Assembly (NCBI RefSeq): GCF_026011715.1 | Contig: NZ_BRVM01000006.1 | Location: 101,955 to 165,954 of the forward strand | Source: Cytobacillus sp. NCCP-133 | GTDB taxonomy: Bacteria; Bacillota; Bacilli; Bacillales; Cytobacillaceae | DNA length: 64,000 nucleotides | Reading direction: 5' to 3' | Shown: positions 8,318 through 16,291 of the stretch, piece after piece | Layout of the letters: the number at the start of each line of letters is the position of its first letter | Numbering within the stretch: position 1 is the stretch's first letter | Notes under the pieces: model-generated | The model's input: only the letters and a program-made list of their open reading frames with translations | Told to the model about the DNA's origin: nothing | The model's database searches: none | Made by a program: the position numbers and the translations under genes

Positions 8318-8953
8318 TTATTCCTTTTGTAAAATGTCACTGTCCACGACTCCATGATGAACTCGGACTACTTCATGGTTTTGGCCCCGCTGGATCACAA
8401 AAAAGCCGTTCGAGAAATCGGATGATAATTCTTTGAAAAAGATGCCGTCAATTCCCTTCTCCTGCTTTTCCCCAATCGTTAAATGATACTCCGGCCCCTT
8501 CTTGACAAGCTGGGCTGGGAAACCTTTATCCCATTCTTCAGATGCATCATATACCCTTCTTGAAACTTCCACGACATGCACGTCCACACCTTCAAGGTCC
8601 TCAAATAGATCATTGGTCAGCGAATGTTTCACCATCCGTTCCAGCCTTGTCTGGACAGCCTGCCCAAGGACAATCTGGGTGATTTTATATTCCTCTGCCA
8701 CTTCAGAGATGACCTTGGCTATTTTTTTGCCATCGGAGTGCCTTGAGAGCATCTTTAGTCCATATTTCTCTGCCAGACTTTCGAACAGGAACTTTGTTTG
8801 CAGATCATTAAATTCAAGATCTTCATGCTTCCGATTTTCCACCGAAAGAATATATCCCTCCCCGTTGAAAGCCTCCTTCAGGATTTTGCCTCTTTGTGCA
8901 AGTCTTTCCGCATGGTTGGGATTGCTGACACATATTAAAATATTCTCCCTCAT
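8318..8953 (-). CDS. Universal stress protein-like protein with a KdpD-type USP domain
   Basis: The 211-residue protein starts with a nucleotide-binding alpha/beta fold (ENILICVSNPNHAERLAQRG) and continues with IAEEYKITQIVLGQAVQTRLERM. This matches the USP domain found inside KdpD sensor kinases. No histidine kinase or membrane part is present. The last 80 residues form an extra domain I do not recognise. The ATG at 8953 is seven bases from AGAGAGG and is preferred to the GTG at 8959. No kdp genes are nearby, so a role in K+ or stress signalling is only inferred from the domain. Confidence 0.75.
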   Translation of the reverse strand: MRENILICVSNPNHAERLAQRGKILKEAFNGEGYILSVENRKHEDLEFNDLQTKFLFESLAEKYGLKMLSRHSDGKKIAKVISEVAEEYKITQIVLGQAVQTRLERMVKHSLTNDLFEDLEGVDVHVVEVSRRVYDASEEWDKGFPAQLVKKGPEYHLTIGEKQEKGIDGIFFKELSSDFSNGFFVIQRGQNHEVVRVHHGVVDSDILQKE

Positions 8954-9165
8954 CTCCACACCTCTCTCACCTGATCATATATTCAGTATAGCACCCATCA
9001 CGTAGAATAAACCTGGGTGAAACAGTGATATTTCATGTGTTTCTCCCATAAGCAATGCCGTTCCCGCATCATTTTTAATGAGGTTATTGAATTTTTTTGA
9101 AAATGTGAATAAAGGAGACCAGCCCTGGCCATACTAATCCTACAAGTGTAATCCCCCTTTTTTTC

Positions 9166-9190
9166 GCTTCCAGATTGGAAGCCTTTTTTT
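9166..9190 (+). terminator. Orphan terminator-like hairpin
   Basis: A seven-base-pair stem GCTTCCA/TGGAAGC with a three-base loop is followed by C and seven T. No plus-strand gene precedes it, so it may end a small RNA or be a relic of a lost gene. Confidence 0.5.
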
Positions 9191-9228
9191 CGCAAAAAAT
9201 TTCACTCGTTCCTCTAAGCAATACAAGC

Positions 9229-9258
9229 TCCACCGACAATTCGGCGGAGTTCTTTTAT
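9229..9258 (+). terminator. Second orphan terminator-like hairpin
   Basis: The stem CTCC-A-CCGA/TCGG-C-GGAG has one mismatch and a four-base loop, followed by TTCTTTTATTATTT. It lies about 40 bases after the previous orphan hairpin. Confidence 0.4.
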
Positions 9259-9478
9259 TATTTCTAAGAAATTGTTGTTTTTCCTTTTACATTTTGCCTG
9301 TTGATTTTCGCTCAGCGAACCTTGCGGGGAGAGATGAGATCCTCTTCAAATAAGCACCGCACGATGAACATGCGATTATTATCTCTCGAGGATCAAATGC
9401 TCCAACGCTCCAATTAACTAGTGGCTAACGGGACTTAGCAGTTGAAAAACAGCAAACTATACAAAAACAGCTTTTATT

Positions 9479-10213
9479 TTATTGAATTAGACTTAAAAAT
9501 TGTTGGGTGCGTGCCTCTTTTGGAGCAGAGAATATCTGTTCAGGCTTGCCGCGTTCCACAATTACACCGCCATCTATGAAAATGACTTCATCTGCTGCTT
9601 CTCTGGCAAATCTCATTTCATGGGTAACAATGACCATTGTCATTCCTTCATTGGCAAGGTCCTTCATTACTTTCAGTACTTCTCCAACAAGCTCTGGATC
9701 TAATGCCGAAGTAGGTTCATCAAATAGCATGACCTTCGGCTCCATTGCCAGAGCGCGCGCAATCCCTACCCGCTGCTGCTGGCCGCCCGAGAGCTGAAAG
9801 GGATAGTAGTTGATCTTGTCCCCTAATCCTACTTTTCCTAAAAGGATTTCGGCTTTTTTTCGAACAGTCTCTTTTTTTTCACCTTTTACAGTCACCGGTC
9901 CTTCCATTACATTTTCCAGGGCAGTCATATGGGGAAAGAGATTGTAATTCTGAAAAACCATCCCTGTAAGGCGGCGGAAAGAAGGGATCTTTCTTTTTGG
10001 CACCTGCTGTGAGAAGTCAAGAACTTGATCATCAATCACAATTTGCCCCGATGTAGGCTCTTCCAGCACATTCAAGCAGCGCAATAAAGTTGTTTTTCCA
10101 GATCCCGATGGGCCAATCACCACGATTACTTTTCCTTTAGCCACGTAGAGATTAATGCCTTTTAATACCTTTAGCTGATCAAACTGCTTATGCAAATCCT
10201 TTATCTTAATCAT
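9479..10213 (-). CDS. tcyC: Amino-acid (cystine-type) ABC transporter ATPase
   Basis: This is the ATP-hydrolysing subunit of a polar amino-acid importer. It shows Walker [10 protein letters not shown], the signature LSGGQQQR and Walker [13 protein letters not shown], within about 244 residues. The start is put at the ATG 10213 ([10 protein letters not shown]) preceded by AAGGAGC. The longer upstream frame would add 20 residues without a ribosome site. It lies 25 bases after the permease gene. The binding protein of this operon resembles B. subtilis TcyA, so L-cystine is the likely substrate. Confidence 0.9.
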   Translation of the reverse strand: MIKIKDLHKQFDQLKVLKGINLYVAKGKVIVVIGPSGSGKTTLLRCLNVLEEPTSGQIVIDDQVLDFSQQVPKRKIPSFRRLTGMVFQNYNLFPHMTALENVMEGPVTVKGEKKETVRKKAEILLGKVGLGDKINYYPFQLSGGQQQRVGIARALAMEPKVMLFDEPTSALDPELVGEVLKVMKDLANEGMTMVIVTHEMRFAREAADEVIFIDGGVIVERGKPEQIFSAPKEARTQQFLSLIQ

Positions 10214-10238
10214 TGAAAATGCTCCTTGTTTAACCTTT

Positions 10239-10940
10239 TCATGAAGAAACATATCGGTCAAGCCGATTTTCAATCCTTCCCTGCACGATGGAGAGCAAAA
10301 AGCAAATTATCCAATAAATGAGAGCAGCCTGCATATAGAGAAGCAAAAATTCATAATTGGTTGCTGCTATTTCCTGCGCTCTTCTGAACATCTCTGTAAC
10401 CAGGATCATAGAGGCAAGAGATGTATCCTTCACAAGGCTGATAAATGTATTTGAAAGAGGAGGGATTGAGACTCTGGATGCCTGCGGAAGAATAATTCTT
10501 TTAAGTGTTTGACGATACGACATGCCTATTGAGTACCCAGCCTCCCATTGCCCTTTAGGGATCGATAATATAGCTGCCCGTATTATTTCAGAAGCATAGG
10601 CTCCTACATTTAATGAAAATCCTATAATAGCCGATGGGAAGGGATCGATAATGATACCGATTGTGGGCAGACCGTAAAAAATGATAAAAAGCTGAACAAG
10701 AAGTGGAGTCCCCCTTATTGCAGATACATAAATTCCAGCTATTATTTGTTCCAGTTTATTGCTTGAAATACGTGCAAGAGCCGCCAAAATTGCCAATGCC
10801 AGTCCGCAAACAAAAGAAATGAGCGTCAATGGAATGGTATAAATAATAGCCCCTTCAAGCAGCGGCTGGAAAGAGCTCCTGCCAATTTCTATAAGCCTGG
10901 ATACTCGTTCTGGGTCTGTAAAAAGACTATTTAAGTACAT
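10239..10940 (-). CDS. tcyB: Amino-acid (cystine-type) ABC transporter permease
   Basis: This is a HisM/GlnP-type permease of about 233 residues with five or so membrane segments. It carries the EAA-loop region [20 protein letters not shown] followed by a conserved Gly-rich turn, diagnostic for the polar amino-acid uptake family. The ATG at 10940 is chosen over an in-frame TTG at 10949. Either start overlaps the end of the binding-protein gene, which suggests translational coupling. Its length and order (binding protein, permease, ATPase) match tcyABC. Confidence 0.88.
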   Translation of the reverse strand: MYLNSLFTDPERVSRLIEIGRSSFQPLLEGAIIYTIPLTLISFVCGLALAILAALARISSNKLEQIIAGIYVSAIRGTPLLVQLFIIFYGLPTIGIIIDPFPSAIIGFSLNVGAYASEIIRAAILSIPKGQWEAGYSIGMSYRQTLKRIILPQASRVSIPPLSNTFISLVKDTSLASMILVTEMFRRAQEIAATNYEFLLLYMQAALIYWIICFLLSIVQGRIENRLDRYVSS

Positions 10941-11757
10941 CTTCACCAAACCATTTTTCCGAGATTTTTAAAAAGGTCCCATCTTCCATCATGCTGTTTA
11001 AGGCTATATTGACTTCATCCATCAATGTGTCACTTCCCTTGCGGAACATGAGGCCGCTTTGTGAGGCATCTTCAGATTCTGCAACAATTTTAACGGGTGC
11101 ATCAGGTTTTTTCTTCTTGAAATCTAAAAAGGATAAATTATCATTGATAGTAACATCGGCACGTTTTGAGTTGATTAGCTCAATTGCTTGATTGAATCCT
11201 TCTATCCCTACAATTTCCGCCCCATTCGACTTGGCCAAATCCGCATAATTGCTTGTCATGGACTGTGCAGCTTTTAATCCCTCTATGTCATCAAAACTTG
11301 AAACCGTATTATTGGATTCGTGCGTGATGAGTACTGCAGAAGAAGAAATATACGGATCCGAAAAATCATACTTTTCCTGGCGATCAGGCCGAATGCCTAC
11401 CTGGTTTGCAACCATATCAAATCGCTTTGAATCCAATCCGGCAAACATCGCATCCCATTGAGTCTCGAAAAAAACAGGCTCAATTTCAAGCCTTTTGGCA
11501 ACTTCCTTAGAGATCTCCACATCAAAACCGGTGAGTTCTCCTTTATCATCATGGAATGTAAATGGAGGATAAGTTCCTTCTGTACCAATTAACAACTTTC
11601 CTTCATCCTGGACTTTTGCCCATAAATCCCGTACTTCTCCTTTTTCCTCTGAAGTATTTTGCTTCTGAGTTTCTGGATTGGCTTTATTTGTTCCGCAACC
11701 TGTTATGAATAAGACAAAACTAAATAAAATGACAAAGAAAATAAAAAACTTTCTCAT
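10927..11757 (-). CDS. tcyA: Cystine-type ABC transporter substrate-binding lipoprotein
   Basis: This is an extracytoplasmic solute-binding protein of family 3. The signal [21 protein letters not shown] ends in a lipobox. The mature part has [20 protein letters not shown], then [20 protein letters not shown] and a terminal KWFGEDVLK. All three stretches are very close to B. subtilis TcyA (YckK). AGGAGG precedes the ATG. The promoter is not clear; a strong minus-strand terminator lies about 110 bases upstream. Confidence 0.9.
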   Translation of the reverse strand: MRKFFIFFVILFSFVLFITGCGTNKANPETQKQNTSEEKGEVRDLWAKVQDEGKLLIGTEGTYPPFTFHDDKGELTGFDVEISKEVAKRLEIEPVFFETQWDAMFAGLDSKRFDMVANQVGIRPDRQEKYDFSDPYISSSAVLITHESNNTVSSFDDIEGLKAAQSMTSNYADLAKSNGAEIVGIEGFNQAIELINSKRADVTINDNLSFLDFKKKKPDAPVKIVAESEDASQSGLMFRKGSDTLMDEVNIALNSMMEDGTFLKISEKWFGEDVLK

Positions 11758-11865
11758 CTGTAATACCTCCTAATTCTCATTGGCTTAATCAGCGTTTTAT
11801 TCAGTTTTTTCCTTTACTATTCTTTCCTAAAGTACATACTTTACTACTTATGTTTTATTGCAGAA

Positions 11866-11902
11866 AAAATAAAAAACCTTCCTTTTCCAGGAAGGTTTAG
11901 GT
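11866..11902 (-). terminator. Strong minus-strand terminator upstream of tcyA
   Basis: A nine-base-pair stem AACCTTCCT/AGGAAGGTT with a tight loop is followed on the minus strand by TTTTATTTTTT. It closes the short DUF2935-like reading frame upstream and so probably isolates tcyA. An attenuator role for the tcy leader is possible but no antiterminator is evident. Confidence 0.8.
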
Positions 11903-11976
11903 AGCTCCTCATTTAATAAGAAGACTTTTAAGCGAACATTTTTAAGATTCTTCAGCCAGCTCGGGAGCATAGAAAC

Positions 11977-12063
11977 TTAGCTTTTTACAAAGATTGAATG
12001 ATCCTCTAGAGTCTCCAGCCAAAAGGCGTGCTCCTCCCAGGGCGTCAAACCTATTTCATTCAT
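11977..12063 (-). pseudogene. N-terminal remnant of a DUF2935 protein
   Basis: A good ribosome site GGAGGG precedes an ATG opening a 28-codon frame that contains PWEEHAFWLETLEDHSIFVK, the typical start of DUF2935 proteins (normally about 260 residues). The frame stops immediately afterwards, and a strong terminator follows about 80 bases later. The rest of the gene is missing. The flanking DNA from 12064 to 12190 shows no other gene. Confidence 0.5.
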
Positions 12064-12190
12064 CAGATCCCTCCATAATCATCCTCTTAGATGTATATGC
12101 GTTTCAAAAAGGAATCATGAAAAGCAGTCCGGATAAAAGATGGATGATTTAGAGAAAATAAGGGAGCATTTTTAAGAAAGGAGAATCGAC

Positions 12191-12322
12191 ATGACGAAGA
12201 AATTCAACAAAGGCAGCAAAAATCAGAATTCCCCAAGAGGAAACCAATCACCGGTCAGCGGAGATAACAGCAAAGGCAATAAAAGAAATAAAGATCAAAA
12301 AAGTAAAACGGATCTGGATTAA
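12191..12322 (+). CDS. Small hydrophilic protein of unknown function (43 residues)
   Basis: AAAGGAG precedes an ATG opening a 43-codon frame for a very polar, Asn/Lys/Ser-rich peptide (MTKKFNKGSKNQNSP...) with no hydrophobic segment. It is followed within five bases by a strong hairpin terminator, so it has a complete expression unit. The composition resembles small spore-associated proteins, but I recognise no family. Confidence 0.6.
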   Translation: MTKKFNKGSKNQNSPRGNQSPVSGDNSKGNKRNKDQKSKTDLD

Positions 12323-12326
12323 AGAA

Positions 12327-12358
12327 AAAACCGGCTTTTATTAAGGAGCCGGTTTTCC
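12327..12358. terminator. Bidirectional terminator
   Basis: The stem AAAACCGGCT/AGCCGGTTTT has ten base pairs and T- and A-rich flanks on both sides. It lies between the 43-residue plus-strand gene and the 70-residue minus-strand gene, which end convergently. Confidence 0.85.
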
Positions 12359-12570
12359 TATTCATTATCCCCTGAAATTTTAATAGCGGGTGTATTGTTA
12401 TACAAGTACGTTGGGGCCATGTTCTGCTGCTCTTCCCCGTTATTCATCGCTTCCTGCAGCTTCAGATTCGCATCTTCTGTTTCCGTGTTGATGTTCACTT
12501 GGGAGTGGACAGTCTGATCTTCCAGCTTTTCATTTAGCTTCCTATTTGTTTCGGCGGTTTTTTCATCCAT
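12358..12570 (-). CDS. Small acidic protein of unknown function (70 residues)
   Basis: A strong AGGAGG site lies before the ATG. The 70-residue product is hydrophilic and rich in Glu, Asn, Thr and Gln, with a predicted helical first half (ETNRKLNEKLEDQ) and no membrane segment or cysteine. It ends at a bidirectional terminator shared with the 43-residue gene. I recognise no family; both genes may be spore or stationary-phase specific. Confidence 0.6.
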   Translation of the reverse strand: MDEKTAETNRKLNEKLEDQTVHSQVNINTETEDANLKLQEAMNNGEEQQNMAPTYLYNNTPAIKISGDNE

Positions 12571-12645
12571 TTCCTCATCCTCCTTTTCTTTTCGTTATAG
12601 TGTGCGATAAATAGCTATAGAATATTTACCACAGTTGTCTATAGC

Positions 12646-12678
12646 AAAACAAAAAAGCATAGAACCGGATTCTATGCT
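12646..12678 (-). terminator. Terminator of def
   Basis: The stem AGCATAGAA/TTCTATGCT (nine base pairs, five-base loop) is followed on the minus strand by TTTTTTGTTTT, and it overlaps the def stop codon. Confidence 0.88.
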
Positions 12679-13255
12679 AAAAGTTCTCCATTACTGAGTT
12701 TTCCGGCACTTTGAACGGGTCGTTTTTATCAATTCGATCGTAAAACATAATTCCGTTCAGATGGTCGATCTCATGCTGCATAATGATGGAAGGAACACCC
12801 TTGAACCGGAGAGTCATTTGCTCGCCATCAAGATTATAGGCTTTCACCTTAATGCGCTCATAACGCGGTACATAGCCTTTCACGTCACGATCCACAGATA
12901 GGCACCCTTCTCCATCCGGCAGAAAAATGACGCCGACTGAATGGCTGATTATTTTCGGGTTGATCATATAATGCTCTTGCGGCTCTCCTTTCTCATCGGC
13001 AAAATAAGCAGCAAACATGCGCTTATTGAGGCCGATTTGATTGGCTGATAACCCCACCCCAGGACGCAATCCAACCTTTTTTGCCATCGCCGGGTCCTGG
13101 CTGTTTTTCAGGTACTGCATCATTGCAAACAGCGTTCCACGGTCCTCTTCTGTCAAAGGCACCGGCACTTCCTTTGTCACTTCGCGCAAAATCGGATCGC
13201 CTTCCCGCACGATATCTTTCATCGTAATGATTGAAGTTGCATCAAATTTACTCAT
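12677..13255 (-). CDS. def: Peptide deformylase (type 2, Gram-positive)
   Basis: Peptide deformylase removes the N-formyl group from nascent proteins, using Fe2+. All three motifs are present: GVGLSANQIG (canonical GxGLAAxQ with Ser and Asn replacements), EGCLS with the metal Cys, and QHEIDHLNG with two metal His and the catalytic Glu. The length of about 192 residues and an insert after motif 1 fit the type 2 enzymes of Bacillus (DefB/YkrB). The ATG at 13255 overlaps the stop of the upstream XRE gene, so translation is probably coupled. Ser instead of Ala in motif 1 is a mild deviation. Confidence 0.93.
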   Translation of the reverse strand: MSKFDATSIITMKDIVREGDPILREVTKEVPVPLTEEDRGTLFAMMQYLKNSQDPAMAKKVGLRPGVGLSANQIGLNKRMFAAYFADEKGEPQEHYMINPKIISHSVGVIFLPDGEGCLSVDRDVKGYVPRYERIKVKAYNLDGEQMTLRFKGVPSIIMQHEIDHLNGIMFYDRIDKNDPFKVPENSVMENF

Positions 13256-13439
13256 AAATAAATAACTCATCTACCTTTGCATTTAATGTTTTGGAAATTT
13301 TAAAAGCGAGCTCTAAGGTTGGATCATACTTATCATTTTCAATGCAATTGATCGTTTGCCTGACCACATTGCACTCTTTTGCAAGCATTTCCTGTGTAAT
13401 CCCCAGCCTTTTCCGGAATTCTTTCATTTTATTCTTCAT
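13248..13439 (-). CDS. Small XRE-family HTH regulator (YozG-like)
   Basis: This 63-residue protein is a single Cro/CI-type helix-turn-helix: RKRLGITQEMLAKECNVVRQ, then TINCIENDKYDPTLELAFKI. Small regulators of this kind are common in Bacillus. Its stop overlaps the def start by eight bases, so the two form an operon. Whether it controls def or itself is not visible; no operator palindrome is obvious upstream. Confidence 0.85.
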   Translation of the reverse strand: MKNKMKEFRKRLGITQEMLAKECNVVRQTINCIENDKYDPTLELAFKISKTLNAKVDELFIYE

Positions 13440-13540
13440 TCCATCACCTTTGTGGGCTGAATAGGATTTTATCGTATCATTTTGTTTGCTGCGGTGTCCA
13501 ATACTTTGGACATTATGGAGAGGTTACTAATGAAAAATTA

Positions 13541-13620
13541 TTATTATCGGCGATTTTTTCGTTTTATCGGCGAACCCTCTCTTTTATGAGCGAAAATCCA
13601 AATTTATCAGCGAAATTGCT
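13541..13620 (+). repeat. Orphan tandem array, four units of exactly 20 bases (GCGA type)
   Basis: The core octamers ATCGGCGA (13546), ATCGGCGA (13566), ATGAGCGA (13586) and ATCAGCGA (13606) recur every 20 bases, each preceded by T-rich sequence and followed by A/T. The unit matches the array near 24.8 kb beside a NERD-domain gene, but no NERD gene is adjacent here. Confidence 0.85.
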
Positions 13621-13687
13621 TTTCGGGTAAAAAAACCAGCATGGACCGACTGCCCAAACTGGTTTAAGAACTACTTAATCTTCACTT

Positions 13688-14073
13688 TCACATCTCCCTC
13701 AATCCAGGAAGAAAAGAAGGATAATTCCAATTTATTGGATTTTCATAACCGGCCTGCTCTTTTGCTGGAATGGAGATGCCGATTTTTTGTTTATTCCCAT
13801 CTTCCCGGTACGATGAGGAGATACCTTCATATATATCTTTTCCATTAGCATCCTTCACACTATTAAAAATAAAGTAATTGAATTCTTCGTTTGTATCAAG
13901 AGTATACATCAGCAGATCATCTTCCCAATTCACTTTTGAAAGCCTTCCTGATACTCAAAGATTTTCTTGCTGTTATTCGGATCATAGGCAACCTGGACGG
14001 CAACCCCGAGCGGGTAGACTGTTATATTCTTTATGGTCATTTTCTGCCCTTTAATGGTTACCGTCTCATTCAT
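13688..14073 (-). pseudogene. Frameshifted C-terminal fragment of a DUF5643/DUF4179-like protein
   Basis: Two minus-strand frames join into one protein. The first (14073-13930) reads MNETVTIKGQKMTIKNITVY and onward to YQEGFQK before a stop. One base later the second frame continues NWEDDLLMYTLDTNEEFN and ends GLREM. Together they look like the C-terminal immunoglobulin-like domain found in DUF4179/DUF5643 anti-sigma-like membrane proteins. The N-terminal and transmembrane parts are absent, and the fragment begins right after the antiporter terminator. A single-base deletion near 13932 explains the frame change. Confidence 0.6.
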
Positions 14074-14077
14074 TATA

Positions 14078-14112
14078 AAAATAAAAATAGACCTGTCTTT
14101 AAGGACAGATCC
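14078..14112 (-). terminator. Terminator of the antiporter gene
   Basis: On the minus strand GATCTGTC/GACAGGTC with a six-base loop is followed by TATTTTTATTTTT. It lies 16 bases after the antiporter stop codon. Confidence 0.85.
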
Positions 14113-14127
14113 ATTTTCAAAAGTATG

Positions 14128-15624
14128 CTATGCCTCTGCTTCTGCCAGTTCTTCCGTCAGCTTTTTCTTTTTCAGCAGCTGCTTAAGCTCTCTTTTTTGT
14201 TTTCTTTTCGTAAGGATATAAAGAATGTCTCCTTGTTCAATCGCGGTATTTCCTGTTGGGGTTATAAGCTCTTCTTTCCGGATGATGGCATTGACGAGTG
14301 CGCCTTCAGGAAACGGGATATCCACTAGCTTTTGCCCGATAATAACAGCATCACGTTCAATTTCATATTGAATCATTTCGGCATCCGCTTTTCCGAGGGA
14401 AACAAGTTCCAGAGAATGCATGGGCGTTGCCTTTTCAGGTCCGGTTAAACCAAGTTTTTCGGCTAATAAAGTGATGGTGGATCCCTGGACAAGGGTGCTG
14501 GTCAGGACGACGAAAAAGATCACATTGAATATTTCATAGCTGCCTTCTACTCCGGATAAAAGCGGGAACGTAGCCAGCACGATCGGCACTGCTCCTTTTA
14601 GTCCGGCCCATGATAGAAAAGTCAATTCTTTATAGGTGTACCCCATTTTCAGCGTAGACAGAAATACTGCTGCAGGTCTGGCTACAAGGATCAAAAGAGC
14701 AGAAATGGCAAGGCCCTTCAATAATATATCTACATGAAATAGCTCTCCCGGGAAAACAAGCAGCCCCAAAATAACGAACATCGAGATTTGCATCATCCAG
14801 GCAAAGCCTTCTGTAAAACGAAAGACTGAATGGCGGTAAGCTATATCGGCATTTCCGATGATAATGCCGGCAATATAGACAGCAAGAAGCCCGCTTCCAC
14901 TGAAAAAAGCAGTAATGCCATACGTCAGCAGGGCAAAACCGGTTGCGAATACAGGATAAAGCCCACTCGAGTCTAAGTTGATCCGGTTTAAGGCAAAGAC
15001 AGCAAATTTACCAAATATCAGCCCGAGCAATAACCCTACACTCATCTGGATAAAGAATGAACCGATGAGGTTAAAGATGTTGGATTCCGGGATTGTAATC
15101 AGATTTATCATTGCAACTGTCAAAAACACCGCCATTGGATCATTCGAACCTGACTCGGCCTCAAGCGTAGCAGCGATCCTCGGCTTGATATTTTGCCCTT
15201 TAAGCACAGCAAATACCGCTGCAGCATCTGTCGAGCCGACGATTGCGCCAAATAGAATGGCAACCTGCCAATCCACCCCAAGGATGAACTTCGCAGCGAC
15301 AGCCACAACGCCAGTAGTGATCAGAACGCCGATGGTTGCCAATGATAAGGAGGGACCTGCTACAGTTTTTACCGTTTTCCATTTGGTCTGCAGTCCGCCC
15401 TCAAACAAAATGATGATAAAAGCAAGCACACCAATCATCTGCGCAAGTCTCGCGTTATCAAAGTAAATGAAATGACCCAATGCCATTCCGACTGCAATAA
15501 AGAGAACAAGGGCAGGCACACCGAGGTGTGCGGAGAACTTTGTTGTGAGGACACCGATGAGAAAGAGTGTTGCTGCCAATAAAATAAGTGCATCTGTTTG
15601 CCAGATAAATTCAGCCAATTTCAT
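14128..15624 (-). CDS. CPA1-type K+/H+ (NhaP2-like) antiporter with C-terminal RCK domain
   Basis: This is a membrane cation/proton antiporter of about 498 residues. Twelve or thirteen hydrophobic segments cover residues 5-390 and include FEGGLQT, VGSTDAAAVFAVL and SWAGLKGAVPIVLA, all conserved in the NhaP/CvrA group. Residues about 400-485 form a TrkA-C/RCK-C ligand-binding domain (EIERDAVIIGQKLVDIPFPE). It probably exports K+ or Na+ under nucleotide control. ATG 15624 is listed; a TTG six bases further in is better spaced from AAGGTG. It lies ten bases after the recombinase gene. Confidence 0.88.
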   Translation of the reverse strand: MKLAEFIWQTDALILLAATLFLIGVLTTKFSAHLGVPALVLFIAVGMALGHFIYFDNARLAQMIGVLAFIIILFEGGLQTKWKTVKTVAGPSLSLATIGVLITTGVVAVAAKFILGVDWQVAILFGAIVGSTDAAAVFAVLKGQNIKPRIAATLEAESGSNDPMAVFLTVAMINLITIPESNIFNLIGSFFIQMSVGLLLGLIFGKFAVFALNRINLDSSGLYPVFATGFALLTYGITAFFSGSGLLAVYIAGIIIGNADIAYRHSVFRFTEGFAWMMQISMFVILGLLVFPGELFHVDILLKGLAISALLILVARPAAVFLSTLKMGYTYKELTFLSWAGLKGAVPIVLATFPLLSGVEGSYEIFNVIFFVVLTSTLVQGSTITLLAEKLGLTGPEKATPMHSLELVSLGKADAEMIQYEIERDAVIIGQKLVDIPFPEGALVNAIIRKEELITPTGNTAIEQGDILYILTKRKQKRELKQLLKKKKLTEELAEAEA

Positions 15625-15634
15625 CACCTTCTTT

Positions 15635-16189
15635 CTATAGATTTACATCCAGAACAACAGGGATGGAATATCGGTCAGAAATAGAGAGGTAAGCCAGTGT
15701 TTCCGCTGGAGAGGATTGCTGCAGCCTTTTTTGGATCAAAGAGATCGCAATCCCCTTACGATAGGCGTGCAGGGCAAATGTCTTCCGAAGCGTATGAGTG
15801 CCGACAGGGCCTTCGATCTTCGCTTCTTTTGCGGCTTCATTTAAGATTCGGTAGGCCTGCTGCCGGGTAATCGGTGCATTGGCCTTTCTGGATTTAAATA
15901 AGTGATCTTCAGATGTAAGAGAACCTTCCTCCATCCAACTTTGTATGGATTGACGGACACTCGGGTTTAAATAAACAGGCGGGTTGCTGTATTGAGAAGA
16001 ATTGAGAAAGGGGAGAACTTGACCGTCTTCGAACACATCCGATACATAGAGGTTCAAAAGATCATGGATGCGGACACCGGTATTTATGCCTAAGATAAAC
16101 AAACAATAGTCACGGGCAGATCTTTGCTGCAGATATCTTTTCATTGAATCAAGCTTATGAATATCTTTTATCGCTTCAACCGTTTTCAT
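15635..16189 (-). CDS. Single-domain tyrosine recombinase (YoeC-like)
   Basis: The 184-residue protein is only the catalytic domain of a phage-integrase-family recombinase. GVRIHDLL holds the first Arg, HTLRKTFALH the His-x-x-Arg pair, and ETLAYLSIS the probable nucleophilic Tyr. The N-terminal core-binding domain of ordinary integrases is missing, as in B. subtilis YoeC (about 180 residues). AGGGTG precedes the ATG. Two copies of ATGTAACAT, 30 bases apart, lie just upstream. It shares a transcript with the downstream antiporter by spacing, which is odd functionally. Confidence 0.85.
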   Translation of the reverse strand: MKTVEAIKDIHKLDSMKRYLQQRSARDYCLFILGINTGVRIHDLLNLYVSDVFEDGQVLPFLNSSQYSNPPVYLNPSVRQSIQSWMEEGSLTSEDHLFKSRKANAPITRQQAYRILNEAAKEAKIEGPVGTHTLRKTFALHAYRKGIAISLIQKRLQQSSPAETLAYLSISDRYSIPVVLDVNL

Positions 16190-16203
16190 TTAATCACCCT
16201 GTA

Positions 16204-16242
16204 ATGTAACATAAGTTTATTATAAAATATATTATGTAACAT
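16204..16242. promoter_or_regulatory. Paired ATGTAACAT boxes upstream of the recombinase
   Basis: ATGTAACAT occurs at 16204-16212 and 16234-16242, and the outer context (AATGTAACATAA and its near inverse) makes an imperfect 12-base inverted repeat around an A/T-rich centre. This could be an operator or a recombinase binding site. Confidence 0.4.
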
Positions 16243-16263
16243 TGCACTTCATAAGACCTGAAA

Positions 16264-16291
16264 AAAAGGACCTGCTTTTGAGCAAGTCCTC
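16264..16291 (-). terminator. Terminator after the broken GNAT gene
   Basis: On the minus strand AGGAC-TT-GC/GC-AG-GTCCT with a loop of four A-rich bases is followed by seven T. It starts at the GNAT stop codon. Confidence 0.75.

Larger units (their letters stand above)
8954..9478. other. Gene-poor 525-base gap with two hairpin-plus-T-run signals
   Basis: No convincing coding frame is seen on either strand. Two plus-strand terminator-like hairpins are present (9166-9190 and 9229-9258) with no gene before them. A decayed repeat fragment lies at about 9295-9336. The rest shows no recognisable structure. Confidence 0.6.

Noticed and set aside
8998-9195. 65-residue minus-strand reading frame
   Set aside because: No ribosome site, unnatural composition, and it runs through a terminator-like hairpin.
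11758-11902. Attenuator or riboswitch for tcyABC
   Set aside because: The terminator is real, but no alternative antiterminator pairing or known aptamer core is visible. It more simply ends the short DUF2935-like frame.
16204-16242. TnrA/GlnR box upstream of the recombinase
   Set aside because: The TGTNAN7TNACA spacing is not met; only the outer TGTAACA words look similar.
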